The notes under the pieces were generated by a model, which worked only from the letters and a program-made list of their open reading frames with translations, had not been told where the DNA came from and did not search any database. This document shows, piece after piece, positions 11,523 to 21,644 of a stretch of 64,000 nt of DNA. Source of the DNA: Zarea fungicola (taxonomy: Eukaryota > Ascomycota > Sordariomycetes > Hypocreales > Cordycipitaceae); NCBI GenBank assembly GCA_900169235.1, contig FWCC01000219.1, forward strand, positions 1 to 64,000. The letters are read 5' to 3'. Positions within the stretch are counted from its first letter, which is position 1, and every line of letters starts with the position of its first letter. A program made the position numbers and the translations under genes.

Positions 11523-11741
11523 TAGAGCCAAAAGAAAAAAGTCATTTGATTTGTTTATGCGAAGAAATGAAGTAGAATTTTTGGTAATATATTTGGTAAA
11601 CGCAGAATTGTATAAAACATTGCACATAACCCATCTACAAAGAATCCCTTTGATCTAAAAGAAAAACAGAAAGCCAGTCTAGAAATATGTTTCAAAACAT
11701 GTTGTAAATGTACGTCTCAAGCCATCGGTACTTTCAATCAC

Positions 11742-12178
11742 TTAGGCGCCGAGCTTGGCAGCAAGGGCCTGGACAGCCTGGGGCAGATCGGAGGCGGAGG
11801 TGCCCTCGACGGCCCAAGCGCCGCAAATGAGACCGGCAGCGGTAGCGAAGTCTGTTTTCAAACCCATATTAGTGCTCAAATCCAACAAGGTTTCTTTCGG
11901 ATGATACAAAAGAGAATTGAGCGCAACATACCAGCAGAGCAGGATGGCACAACGTCGAGGTAGACGCGGCCTTCAATCTTGCCGTAGTGGTCGCAGAGGC
12001 AGTCGAAATCCTTGGCGTCGGCGTTTACCACATCGCAGCCCTGGTTCTTCATGCCCGTCTTGAAAGCGGCAGCGGCGCAGCTGGGAATCTCGTTGGTGTA
12101 CTCGGTCAGGCTCTTGAGCCAGCTGTCGGCTGTTGCGACGCCGGCAAGACCGAGAGCGAGGATGACAGAGAACTGCAT
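11742..12178 (-). CDS. Small secreted CFEM-like protein
   Basis: Predicted 118-aa secreted protein from exons 12178-11932 and 11851-11742 (80-nt intron). Residues 1-18 form a clear signal peptide (MQFSVILALGLAGVATA). The mature part has the CFEM framework: IPSC near residue 34, a following GC, D-x-D-C-L-C near 60-62, VPSC near 80, and a GLICGAW cysteine near the end. That gives six cysteines, where canonical CFEM domains have eight. The aspartate before the C-x-C pair, used in CFEM haem binding in Candida Csa2, has a counterpart (DFDCLC). CFEM proteins act in haem uptake, cell-wall anchoring or host interaction. No GPI-anchor signal follows, so it should be free or cell-wall associated. Confidence 0.75.
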
Positions 12179-13395
12179 TTTGGAAGATTATTTGTTGGTA
12201 TAGATGAGGGATGTATGTATTCAAGATGTTTGTAATGATGTGAATGCTGAAATATCAGGAAGAGATGAGAAAAGACGGAGTTCTTATAGAGAATCGTCTC
12301 ATGAACACCGGTCGAATGCGGCAGGTCCCATCTTACACATCTTACCATCTGATTACCGGCGTTAGTTATTAAGACTGTGTAAGAATCTATGCATCCTAAT
12401 TTAGCTTGCATCTGGTCAGTCATACGGGTTTCTCCTGAAGAACATGTCTGCCATTCAACTTGTTTTACATCGACGTGACGGGAGCCAACGACGACGTCCC
12501 CTTGTTTGACTGGTTATCTTTTCCGCATAAATGCAAATCAATTATACAAAAAGACATCAATGTTCTTCCCGAATACAATAAACTGTCGCTTCACATTAAG
12601 CTTCTCCTGTATCGACAACGTGGTGCATCATGTATCCCCGATTAGGCAATGCAGTCAACCGATCGTCGTCTGACGGTCAGCCCCGCCCCCAGAGACCAGG
12701 CTGCAAAGGCCCCTGCATTCTGAGTTTGGCACCTAAATCTCACTCGGATCCTCGCAAACAACCTTAAGTTCTCTCCGAATCTGACATTCCGGGCAGACGA
12801 AGCAAGGGAACCTGAAATGCATTGCGTGGCCCAATATCAGACGGATTCGAAGTCAAATCCGGGTCTGCGAATCCCGGTTCTGAGACACGGGCTGTAAAGC
12901 TCGTCTATCTGTTACATGCAACTTCATAAATACAAGATTTCAGAAAGTATCATTTCAAGATTTTGCTGTATCAGAATCCGCTTTAAAATAATATCTTCTT
13001 GCTTAATCTATTCGTACGGGGCTGTCACGGTGAGATCTCCCTTGCCGCCGATAGTGGCGTATCAACGGCGCCAGTCAGCATCACACACCCAGACTACGCG
13101 ATCAGGAACAAGTGTCACGAGCCAGACAGTAAAAATTGCCTGAATACATTTATTAGTATATACTCATTAATCACTATTTCTAGCTCAATCTATACAACTG
13201 AATTGTAAATTGGTGGCAAACTATGCAAAGACAGTGTTCTCTACACGTGACTCGGTCCACACAATGTGCTGATGCAGAGCCAAACTCATCGCGACAGCTT
13301 CATTTCATTGTGTACACCAGCCAACAGTCTTGCTTCAAATAAGAGGAGAGAAAATGCCGCACATCATAGAATAGCGGCCATAGATATTTAATCCC
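12179..13395. other. Divergent intergenic region, CFEM-like and Asa1 genes
   Basis: 1.2 kb between two divergent starts. Only short, unconvincing frames are present. It must contain both promoters; I recognise no specific regulatory site. Confidence 0.6.
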
Positions 13396-14909
13396 ATGGC
13401 TGAGCCTACGCCGGTCAACATTCTCCGCGGCCACAAGTCCCAAATCCATGCCGCGGCGTTTGTGCGCCACAATGACCGGCTTGCGACTGGCGATGCGGAT
13501 GGCTACGTGATGCTATGGGATCTCGCCATTATGCGCCCCCGCGCCGTCTGGCGAGCCCATGAAAATGCCATCCTTTCCATAAGAGGTTGGGGTAGCGACA
13601 AAATTATTACGTGAGTTTCCGTTCCGCACGGGCGAAAAATGCTTCAAGGTGATTCTGGCTTTTGCTGACGCCAAAGCCTATCCTTTAGTCATGGACGTGA
13701 CCATCGGCTCATTGTCTGGCAACTACGCTTGGAGGATGAGCCAAATTTGAAGGCAACGCCACCTCTTGAGCAATCCAGCGAGGTACCGCCTCCGCAGCCA
13801 TGGATGCTTCATGTGTTGGAGGTCAATACGATGAATTTCTGCGCTTTCGCGGCATGTCCGAATATTCCGGCCGGTGGCTTGACGATGTCTGATGACAGTT
13901 CAAGCATCCTCATCGCGGTTCCAAACACTCTTTTGGCGGAATCTGTGAGTTCAAGTCTTCTCTCAACCATTTATTTGGGGTTTTTATCAACTTTATTTTT
14001 CTGTTGCTAATGCTGTGCTAGATTGACATATTTGAGCTGCCAAGCCAAAAGCGCATCCACACCGTCAAACCTGGCGGCAAGCACGGCATGGCCATGACTC
14101 TCGCCATTCTCTACAAGGAAAAACATCTGATCCTCATCGCTGGCTTCGAGAACGGCATGTGTTCCGTTTTCGCCCTCAAGGAGAATACCCACGAGTGGAT
14201 CACAACGTATCGCGGCCAGGCACACTCGCAACCAGTTCTTTCACTTGACGTCAACCCGAGCGGCGAATACTTCATCTCGTCCTCTGCAGACGCTCTGATA
14301 GCCAAGCACCCCATACCAACGAAGCAGCAAACCACCATACCGGGGCACCAAGCCGCGCAGAACAGCAATGCATCTGCGCCGCCAAAGGCCACTGGAGGAA
14401 TTGGGGCTCTGTTCAGCGGTAGCGGCGAAACGGCTTCGAAAAAGGCCAGTGGTATTGGCCAACTTGGCAGCAAAGCCTGGGAGGATCCCATCAAGGTAGT
14501 AAACACAAAGCATGCCGGACAGCAGAACCTGTCGATCCGGTCAGACGGCCGCATCTTCGCCACGGCTGGCTGGGATTCCAAAATCCGCATCTACGCGACC
14601 AAGTCACTCAAGGAACTCGCAGTGCTTAAATGGCATCAAGTTGGCGTTTACGCCGTGGCGTTCGCTTGCATAGAAGCAGCAGCGGACGCAGAGCCGGCCC
14701 AGAAATCGTCGACAGGGAAGGTTTTGCAATTGGAGGGTGATAGCGAAACGCAAAGCGCTACTGCAAACAGCCTTGTGCGGCCCGCTGGAGACCTGACGGA
14801 GAGACAGTCCATGTCGGTCAAGGACAAGCGAATGCACCAAGCAAGACACACTCATTGGGTGGCGGCTGGGGCCAAAGATGGAAAGTTGAGCCTCTGGGAT
14901 ATATACTAA
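13396..14909 (+). CDS. ASA1: ASTRA-associated protein 1, WD40 repeat
   Basis: Predicted 452-aa WD40 protein from exons 13396-13610, 13689-13944 and 14022-14909; all junctions are GT/AG and in frame. WD repeats are visible at the N-terminus ([15 protein letters not shown], then [14 protein letters not shown]), after intron 1 ([12 protein letters not shown]), in the middle ([23 protein letters not shown]) and at the C-terminus ([18 protein letters not shown] repeat, then [17 protein letters not shown]). The WDIY terminus is typical of Asa1 homologues. Asa1 is part of the ASTRA complex with Tra1, Rvb1/2, Tel2, Tti1/2 and Tra1-linked partners, which helps mature PIKK kinases in nucleus and cytoplasm. 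A Gly/Ser/Lys-rich insert (about residues 300-345) is a variable loop. Confidence 0.85.
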
Positions 14910-14977
14910 ATATCTGAGATCGAGATCTCTCTATATTAAACTGACTTGCAACTGCCGAATTACTTCGCTTTTTATGA

Positions 14978-16743
14978 CTAATGCCGAACTACCTGGTCGA
15001 ATGCTGGTGAACTCATGCTATGGCCCATATTCATTAACTCGACGCGTAGAGTAGAAATCCTCTTAGTGAATGCTTGAGGAAAAGAGTACGGATACAAAAA
15101 TTCACCAGAAGTTTCGTCGATCGTGAGACTCTCAAGGTCTTCGGCGACCCATTTCAGTAGGCTCATGACTTGGCGGGGCGTTTTGAACTCGCGCTGCATA
15201 TGAAACCCGATAATTATAGGAAGTTGATCCCATATTTTCTTCGCCTCAGATTCGGTCCATTTTTGCACTGGCCGGAGAATGTAATCTGAGACTTCCTCCA
15301 AAAACCCCTTCTTCGAAACAAACCCGTACGCAAGCGAAAGGAAGGTTTCGGGGGATCCCGCCGCAAACGCTCGAAAAGAATCCCATATAGCGCAATTTTC
15401 GTCTAAATCTCGGGCACAGAGATCGGCACCATTATCCACTAGAAATCGTGCCAGTGGCGCCATTCCTGGATCACAGCGTCTATATCGAAGAACTTTCATG
15501 AGGGGCGTCTCACCATTTTGATCTTGGGAATTAACGTTGGCGCCATGCTGGAGTAGGAGATCTGCCAGCTCAACATCGACCTCACCAGAGACACCTGTCG
15601 AGGCTAGAAAGTGAAGAATGCGATTGCCATGTTCTTGATTGTGGGTTTGCCCGAGTGCAGAACAGGCTTTCCGGTTGCGCCATTGACCAGACGGCCGGCC
15701 TCCGAAATCTGCATAATTCAAAGATGACGCTCTGGATTTCATGACAGCTTTGCTGACAGTGATGAAGATCTTGAAAAGTGTTGCAAAGGACGAATTCGCT
15801 TGCATGTCCTCTAGTTGCATATCACTCCCTATATCTGTACCAAGACTTGGAAAATTTAGAGTATGATCTCTTGACGGACTGGTTCTGGCTCGATCCCATA
15901 GGTTGCTGAAAACGGTGGCTCCTCTAACATTCCTGAACCTCAGGCAGCGGTGGTTGTTTTTGAGAAAAGTGGCGAGTACCAGACTGAGACCAACTTCTGA
16001 TTCAATACAACGGACTGCCAAATGCAATGGAGTATCACCGGTGACGTCGATACGCCTTGGAGAAGCACCAGCTTTGAGGAGCTGATTAACAGTGTCAATC
16101 CTGACATGTGTCGCTCTGCTGTCTATCAATGTTTGAATTGCTTGGTGTAGTGGTGTTTGGCCTTTGTCATTCACAGCGTAAATGTCCTCCGTCTGAAATA
16201 AAAACAAGGGTGAAGTAAGCGGGGGGGTTCGAGCAGGATTCAGCTGCCAAACCTGGTGGAAAGGACGGGCTGGGAATATACCAGCAGACCGCTCTACACA
16301 TGAATTGAGAAACTGATGGCTGCTGACATTTTTAACGCTATAGATGTTGTTGTTTGTATTGTTGATGTTGCTGGTTGCATTGTCGGTGTTGCTGGTTGCA
16401 TTGTCGGTGTTGCTGATCCTATTATCGTTATTGCTGGTTTTATTGTCGTGACAAGTTGACGGGTACTCTTGTTTTTGTTGTGGGTTAGCCTCATCCCGGC
16501 GCAGCCTCGTTGTGTTGTACTTTGTAAAAGACCACTTCTGCAGTTGTAATTTGTATGCTCTCAAGCTGGAGAAAATCAGCATCATTCAAGTGTCGTAGTT
16601 CTAGACGGCATGTATTGGCAAACGTACGAGGCTTTAAATCCGTGCTTATCCTGAAGCAGCTGCATCACCTCTCGTAGAGGTCTGTTCTCGACATGGTAGA
16701 GCTGCTGCAACTCGTCTTTGACTAAGTCCCAGTCCTTGGCCAT
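14978..16743 (-). CDS. Clr5-domain ankyrin-repeat protein
   Basis: Predicted 567-aa protein from exons 16743-16628 and 16565-14978, with a 62-nt intron splitting the Clr5 domain. Residues 1-52 are Clr5 (WDLVKDELQQLYHVENRPLREVM...KHGFKAS, then YKLQLQKW). A low-complexity Asn/Thr/Ser linker built from 21-bp DNA repeats follows. The rest carries ankyrin repeats (KGQTPLHQAIQ, TGDTPLHLAVR, NGNRILHFLAS-type, NGETPLMKVLR) and a helical C-terminus. Clr5 is named from fission yeast silencing, and in filamentous fungi the domain is fused to many ankyrin or TPR proteins of unknown role, so a nuclear or regulatory function is inference. A further 59-nt in-frame intron near 16193-16251 (weak GTTTGG donor, TTTCAG acceptor) is possible and would remove a proline-rich stretch before the first ankyrin repeat. 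Confidence 0.75.
16361..16449. repeat. 21-bp tandem repeat inside the Clr5-ankyrin gene
   Basis: Roughly four units of a GTTGCTGGTTGCATTGTCGGT-like 21-mer, the outer ones degenerate. On the coding (minus) strand it yields a seven-residue repeat around N-T-D-N-A-T-S. The unit is a multiple of three, so copy-number change keeps the frame. Confidence 0.8.
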
Positions 16744-17110
16744 GGCGTTAAGCTTACAGTACGCAAAGCAAAGAAGCTTCAGGCTACAAAAGTTAGCAGT
16801 GTGAAGGGAGAAATGGCAGCTGACTTTTGGAAATTGTGTGAATGCCAAGCTGTGTACTTGAGCACTCAGACGAGCGGAATCGCTTTATTTATGCCCACTT
16901 CTCATATGGACGTGATGTCTGGCCACAGGCTGGGTGGCCATGGGCAATCATGTAGGCGTCTTACCAGTACGGCCCTCCGTACGGCCCAGGCCGCTTCGTT
17001 CCCACCCCTTGCGGCTTCGTTCCCGGCCAGCCACCACACTTTTGCACCTTTGCACCACCCAAGCCAAGCTTTTTGCACTTTTGCAACTTTGCACTTTGCA
17101 TCCACTCCTG

Positions 17111-17216
17111 GCAATTTTCTCCTCGTTGGTAATTTTCTCCTTGTTGGTAATTTTCTCCTTGTTGGTAATTTTCTCCTTGTTGGTGATTTTCTCCTCGTTG
17201 GTAATTTTATCCTCGT
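17111..17216. repeat. 18-bp minisatellite
   Basis: About six tandem units of TTGGTAATTTTCTCCTTG with few substitutions. The length is a multiple of three, so it appears as a repetitive peptide in open frames on both strands. I regard it as non-coding. Confidence 0.9.
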
Positions 17217-17815
17217 TTGCAACCTTCTCCCACTGTCCTGCAGTTTTTGTTCGGCCCTTTTGGCACTAGTGTCCAATCGCCTTTTGCCTTTTCTCTCAGC
17301 TCCCGCATTGTCACAACGCGCGGCTGACGTCCCCTTGTGTCTTCCCTGTCTGCCCATCATCAACCATTGGTTGTTTCCTGTGGCTGTTGTCGGCGAGGAA
17401 GCTACCAGTACACAGCGCAGCACATCAACTCTAAGGGTACCTTTTCAAGCGTGAATCTTGGTTCTGATGTACCATATCCCTCTGGCCTGTGTCTTGTTAT
17501 TGTCGCCGTTTCTTTTGATGTAGTCGATCAAAGTATCAACATTAATGTATTGCCCTCGACGATACAAAAATGTCAGTACCGACCCGCACCGCCGTTTTAA
17601 ATATGTCCCCAGTGCCTGGTGGTGATGCGACGGTGAAGGTTGTGTCACAGCCGAGGCCAGGCAGGTGTTGGCATTCGTCTCTGCCTTCAGACTCGTCAGC
17701 GGATGCACCGACAAATATTTGCTCTGCCGTTCTAATTATTTGGGCTACTAATACCAACCTATCCCCATTTAGCCATGGGGCGGGCTCAATTGGGTGTCTC
17801 TTTAGATGCCGATGG

Positions 17816-17920
17816 CTTGCAAATTCATCCCCCCTCCATTCATTGGGCAATAAGTTATGGAACCGCTCCAGGTTGGCTTGTAGATTCATCCCCCCTCCGC
17901 TTGCAGATTCATCCCCCCAA
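17816..17920. promoter_or_regulatory. Triplicated GATTCATCCCCCC element
   Basis: The string GCTTG-y-A-d-ATTCATCCCCCC occurs near 17815, 17876 and 17899. The first two continue with TCC and so contain CCCCT, the stress-response element (STRE) core bound by Msn2/4-type zinc fingers. The copies lie 340-445 bp upstream of the orphan gene at 18258. A regulatory role is inferred from repetition and position only. Confidence 0.35.
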
Positions 17921-18257
17921 CTAAGCTAAGTTATAATTAGGTAGGGGATACGCTGCACGGTTGCGCGGGAAGCCCCACCTCGGAACAATAGCCGCCACCG
18001 ACTTTGTATAAGGGCTTGGTTTCTTTTGCACTTTGCAAATTTGAACATGTTGGCAAGCCCTATTGTCAACTTGTTATCAGGAGCGGTCAATCAATCCCGC
18101 CTTTTGGAAACAAAATTGACACAGGTTTGTGTGTAGAAAAGTAGTCCATAAATACCAGCGAAATGTCCTGCTCAACAGCGACCCGCTACCGATCACCATT
18201 CCTCCCTGCCCCAACCAATTTCCTTTCACTGTTTTAGTATTAACGTTGTTTCCCAAA

Positions 18258-18781
18258 ATGTCGCGACCGTCCGGCTCTGCCACGGCCCGCAGATCTGATT
18301 GTCCAGAAGCAACCAGTCCCGTCTCTGCATCGTAAGCTCGTACCCCAACCATGACCATGACCACACACATCATTGGATGTTTATAATGCCAGGAACAAAA
18401 GTCCTGTTTGATGAAAAGTAGACTTGCATGAGAAAAGTGACTAATCAGATTCATCCGCCATGCAGTAGACAGAATCCCACGGGCACCCCTGAGGGACTTC
18501 AGCGACCCGGAACCACGAACCGATCACACGAGGCCAGTGCCACCACCATCGGTTGGGACGCACCAGGCGAATATCAGAATGCAAGCAGCCAGGGGAATCG
18601 GTCAGTTTCGTATATTAGTTATTTCGTCGTCGAGGAGGAGCTCGCGGGCACAACGCCCATGGAGAGGTTCCTGGGAGAGAGGTTTGACGGGCATGTCGCC
18701 AACACGGCGTCGTCCACTACTGAAGATGACGGCTGGAGCACGGCTGCAGTGGCTGATAGTGAGGACCTTGAGAAGAGATAG
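18258..18781 (+). CDS. Hypothetical small protein
   Basis: Predicted 129-aa protein from exons 18258-18331 and 18466-18781 (134-nt intron, GTAAGC donor, GACTAAT branch site, GCAG acceptor). I do not recognise a family. The N-terminal half is Ser/Thr/Arg/Pro-rich and probably disordered. The C-terminal half has an ordered-looking segment (SYISYFVVEEELAGTTPMER, then FLGERFDGHV) and an acidic tail. There is no signal peptide or membrane segment. Support is the good splice-site consensus, the in-frame join and the plausible ATG context; there is no homology evidence. Triplicated CCCCCC elements and a minisatellite lie upstream. Confidence 0.45.
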
Positions 18782-18979
18782 TCGAGGTTATAGCAGCTTA
18801 AAAGCCGCAGGCAACTTGCAACATCACCTCCACTTACAAATATCCCTCGTTTGCTCATACTTGCTGTCTCCAGTTCGTTCCTGTTGTAAATCATCATTTC
18901 TCTTTGGAAGACCCATCCATTTTTCTCGCCATGTCCCGCTTGCGGTCCTTGATGTATAGGTGCAAGGGTTAGACAAAAC

Positions 18980-19891
18980 TTAAGACGCGTTGGCATCTGC
19001 GACAAACACCCGAATTGCCTCGGCGACGGCGACTGGCGCTTCAAGCTGCGGGAAATGACCAACACCTTCCAGCCTGGTCACTTTGGCGTCCAGCAACACC
19101 TTGACAGCGAGATCCAGAACATGCTGCCCCGACACGGGGTCATCCAGACCCCAAACTAGCTGCAGGGGACCCTTCCATGCCTCGAGGGCCGCCTCCCAGC
19201 GCTGATGATGCACCGCCCTCTCGGCGTTGTATCCAATGTGCACGTGCGCGAGCTTCTGTCCATTGTTGGCGGCGATGCCGTGCCATAGGTTCTCAAACTC
19301 GTCGTCGTTGAGAAGCGTCTTGCCCCAGACGCCCTCCATCCCTGACCGCACCATGCCGGCCGTGATGCAGCTCGACACGAGCCCGCCCACGAGCGGCACA
19401 GCCAGGATGCGCTGCAGCACCGTCGGGCGGTACGCGCTGTACACGATGCCGCAGTTGAGGATGGTGAGGGTGCTGATGCGAAAGGGCAGTGCACCGGACA
19501 CGGCGCGGTCGACGAGCTCCTGGCCGACGATGCCGCCGTAGTCGTGCACCACCAAGTGCACCGCGGGGAGGCCGCCGAGATGGGCGAGCAAGTCCTCGAC
19601 AGCGTCGGCGGACTGCGCGACCGAGTAGGCGCCAGCGCTGCTGGGCTTGTCCGAGGCGCCGTAGCCGAGGAAGTCGAGCGTCACCACGTCGTGGTCGGCG
19701 GCCAGGTTCGCGGCCATGGCGGCGTAGTCATACGACCACGTCGGGAACCCGTGCAGCAGCACGACGGTCGGGCCACCGCTGTCGTGCCGCCTGCGAAAGG
19801 CGAGATGGTGACCAGATCGCGTGGTGAGGGTCTCGCAGTCGGCGATCCACTGCTTGGCTCGGCGAGCCACTACTGGCACGGCGATGCTCAT
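18980..19891 (-). CDS. Alpha/beta hydrolase, epoxide hydrolase/haloalkane dehalogenase type
   Basis: Intronless, 303 aa from the first ATG at 19891. The oxyanion-hole motif HGFP is at residues 47-50. The nucleophile elbow reads VVHDYGG with Asp at about 117, the Asp-nucleophile form of epoxide hydrolases and haloalkane dehalogenases rather than the Ser form of esterases. A WGLDDPVS segment (Asp 250/251) can supply the acid, and GVGHFPQLEAP supplies the catalytic His near 279. A helical cap lies between about 140 and 225. The substrate is unknown; detoxification of epoxides or secondary-metabolite tailoring are both possible. It is markedly more GC-rich than its flanks, as other intronless genes here are. 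Confidence 0.85.
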   Translation of the reverse strand: MSIAVPVVARRAKQWIADCETLTTRSGHHLAFRRRHDSGGPTVVLLHGFPTWSYDYAAMAANLAADHDVVTLDFLGYGASDKPSSAGAYSVAQSADAVEDLLAHLGGLPAVHLVVHDYGGIVGQELVDRAVSGALPFRISTLTILNCGIVYSAYRPTVLQRILAVPLVGGLVSSCITAGMVRSGMEGVWGKTLLNDDEFENLWHGIAANNGQKLAHVHIGYNAERAVHHQRWEAALEAWKGPLQLVWGLDDPVSGQHVLDLAVKVLLDAKVTRLEGVGHFPQLEAPVAVAEAIRVFVADANAS

Positions 19892-20238
19892 GATTTCGCC
19901 CACTCAACTCAAACAGGCAGGGGTGGGCTGAGTTGCGGCACTTTTTCTTCGTTATTGCAAAGGGATATCCCTCAAGGTATGGCGTCTTTTCTTCGCGCTT
20001 GAGTAAGTATTACAAACCACAGGGTGCGGGATTACCAGAGAAATTAAAGTGTGTAAGTGCCAGAACCGCGGCGGAATTTGGTTCTACTTATGATATCCGC
20101 ACCAACGCGGAGCGGAATGTAGATCTGGGCCAACGGGCGCCCCGCTACCGGTTGCGGAGTCGGACCATGCCTGATTAAACAAGGCTGGACCAAATGGTGT
20201 GGTTGGGTGTCTAGGCTTGATTGCAAAAGTCAAAATAG

Positions 20239-20262
20239 TAATAAAATAATAAAATAATAAAA
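20239..20262. repeat. TAATAAAA microsatellite
   Basis: Three tandem copies of an 8-bp TAATAAAA unit in intergenic DNA. Confidence 0.8.
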
Positions 20263-20348
20263 CGAGGAAACAAGCAGCCCCATCCACAAACAAGGTATTT
20301 CTAGAGCAAGGTTTGAGAGACAGACAAGTGTAACGAAGTTACAAGTTA

Positions 20349-20350
20349 NN
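20349..20350. other. Two-base assembly gap
   Basis: Two N characters follow ACAAGTTA. They mark an unresolved position or contig join about 185 bp downstream of the nucleotidase stop codon. Confidence 0.95.
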
Positions 20351-20534
20351 TGGCGTAGCAGTTATAGACAGTTGTTACAACACGTCCATTTGTATAGGGC
20401 AATAACTAGCTGTCGTGTGTTGGCCAACATGGAGCCGCCAACGTCGAAATCAGAACATCTTCGTTTCAATTTCAATCTCAATGATAGTCATACTAAATTC
20501 AATTCTATTAAAGTCCTGGCCGAGTATTCCCATG

Positions 20535-21644
20535 TCAGACGCAGAGAAATTGCTGAACTTTGCCCCGAACCTGTCGATGTAGGCCAGTATGCGACGCAGC
20601 CACCAACCCCCAATTGTTGGCCAATTTCCTTCCGGCACCAAAGTCTATATCTTTGCCGTCGAGGTCGGATACAGCGGCTCCAGACTCTTTTAGAATCAAA
20701 TGTGCCCCTGCGTAGTCCCAAACATCGTTCTCTGGATCCTCCGCCCCGCCGGGAAGCTTCGCAGGCGGCATTCTAATCTGCGTGTTATTGCGCGTCCCCA
20801 GAGCAATTGTAATGAGCCTGAGCTGGGTAGACCAAACGTCCGTCCCCGGAAATCTGGCACAGCCTAATTCGTCTGCCAGTTTCTTGCATCGCGTCAAGTG
20901 ATAGTCTTGCCCCAGGGTAGAATCTACAAGATTCAGATCCGTGAGTTGGATAGACGATTGCTCGTGCTCGGCCTTCCACTGCCGAGAGGGAATGAATTGT
21001 CCGGCAGGGAGGTCTCCAGATGCCAGTGGCTGCAATTGAACTCCTCCGTCGCCGCAAACAGCTGATAACAAGAATCCATGCCCATCATCATCAGCCAACA
21101 TGCTCTCAATTTGGGTTGTATCTTTGAGGATGTTGGGGCAGCCCACTACACCCAATACTTCATTCCCATCCTCCACAAGTGCCAGTGCAACTGCATACTG
21201 ACCGCCCTTAATGAACGTCGCTGTGCCGTCAATTGGATCCATGATCCATACACGACCCTCCGGCCCGCCAACTCCAAGGCCGCCGCGATCAATCAGTTCC
21301 ATCATTTCCTCTGCGGACGATGGCTTTACTAGTACTGCATCGGTATTTCCTGCTGACTGAAAGCCATTAGCTGATGAGACCATTTCCCAAACCAGGTTGC
21401 GTAGTTCATCATCTTGGCGAAGAGCTTCGGCGCTCTCTTCGCCGAGGAATTGATCTGTAGGGAAAGCGTTGCTGAGAGTGCTGATGAGAAGGGCTTGAAT
21501 GGCTAGATCTGCAACAGTGACTGGTGTAGAGTCTTTTTTGGAAATGTGTCTAATGGATCTCATAACAGCTTTGCTGAGGAGAGATGCCTGTTGCACCGCG
21601 ATGGTGGCGATGTGTCGCTCCCGCATGTACTTTTTGGCAGCCAT
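20535..21644 (-). CDS. MET22: 3'(2'),5'-bisphosphate nucleotidase
   Basis: Intronless, 369 aa, similar in size to yeast Met22/Hal2. It removes the 3' phosphate from PAP (and PAPS), the by-product of sulfate assimilation and sulfotransfer; the enzyme is Mg-dependent and inhibited by Na+ and Li+. The lithium-sensitive phosphatase signature is complete: TVADLA with Asp near 46, LGEES (Glu 69-70), DPIDGTATF (Asp 136 and 139) and WDYAGAHLIL (Asp 310) at the C-terminus. The ATG at 21644 (MAAKKYMRER) gives the normal family N-terminus; the frame is open a little further upstream without a better start. Likely cytosolic. Confidence 0.9.
   Translation of the reverse strand: MAAKKYMRERHIATIAVQQASLLSKAVMRSIRHISKKDSTPVTVADLAIQALLISTLSNAFPTDQFLGEESAEALRQDDELRNLVWEMVSSANGFQSAGNTDAVLVKPSSAEEMMELIDRGGLGVGGPEGRVWIMDPIDGTATFIKGGQYAVALALVEDGNEVLGVVGCPNILKDTTQIESMLADDDGHGFLLSAVCGDGGVQLQPLASGDLPAGQFIPSRQWKAEHEQSSIQLTDLNLVDSTLGQDYHLTRCKKLADELGCARFPGTDVWSTQLRLITIALGTRNNTQIRMPPAKLPGGAEDPENDVWDYAGAHLILKESGAAVSDLDGKDIDFGAGRKLANNWGLVAASHTGLHRQVRGKVQQFLCV

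Larger units (their letters stand above)
16744..18257. other. Divergent intergenic region with repeats
   Basis: 1.5 kb between the Clr5-ankyrin start (-) and the orphan small gene (+). It contains an 18-bp minisatellite (17111-17216) and three copies of a GATTCATCCCCCC element (17816-17920). Open frames across the minisatellite exist on both strands but are products of the repeat. Confidence 0.6.
19892..20534. other. Intergenic region with an N gap
   Basis: Lies between the hydrolase start (-) and the bisphosphate nucleotidase stop (-). It holds three 8-bp units of TAATAAAA (20239-20262) and two undetermined bases at 20349-20350. No gene seen. Confidence 0.6.

Noticed and set aside
16226..16236. 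GGTTCGAGC resembling a tRNA B box
   Set aside because: It lies in the coding region or possible intron of the Clr5-ankyrin gene. No A box or acceptor stem could be matched around it.
16801..17454. 217-codon frame over the 18-bp minisatellite
   Set aside because: Its openness comes from a repeat whose length is a multiple of three. The opposite strand is equally open and neither has a domain.
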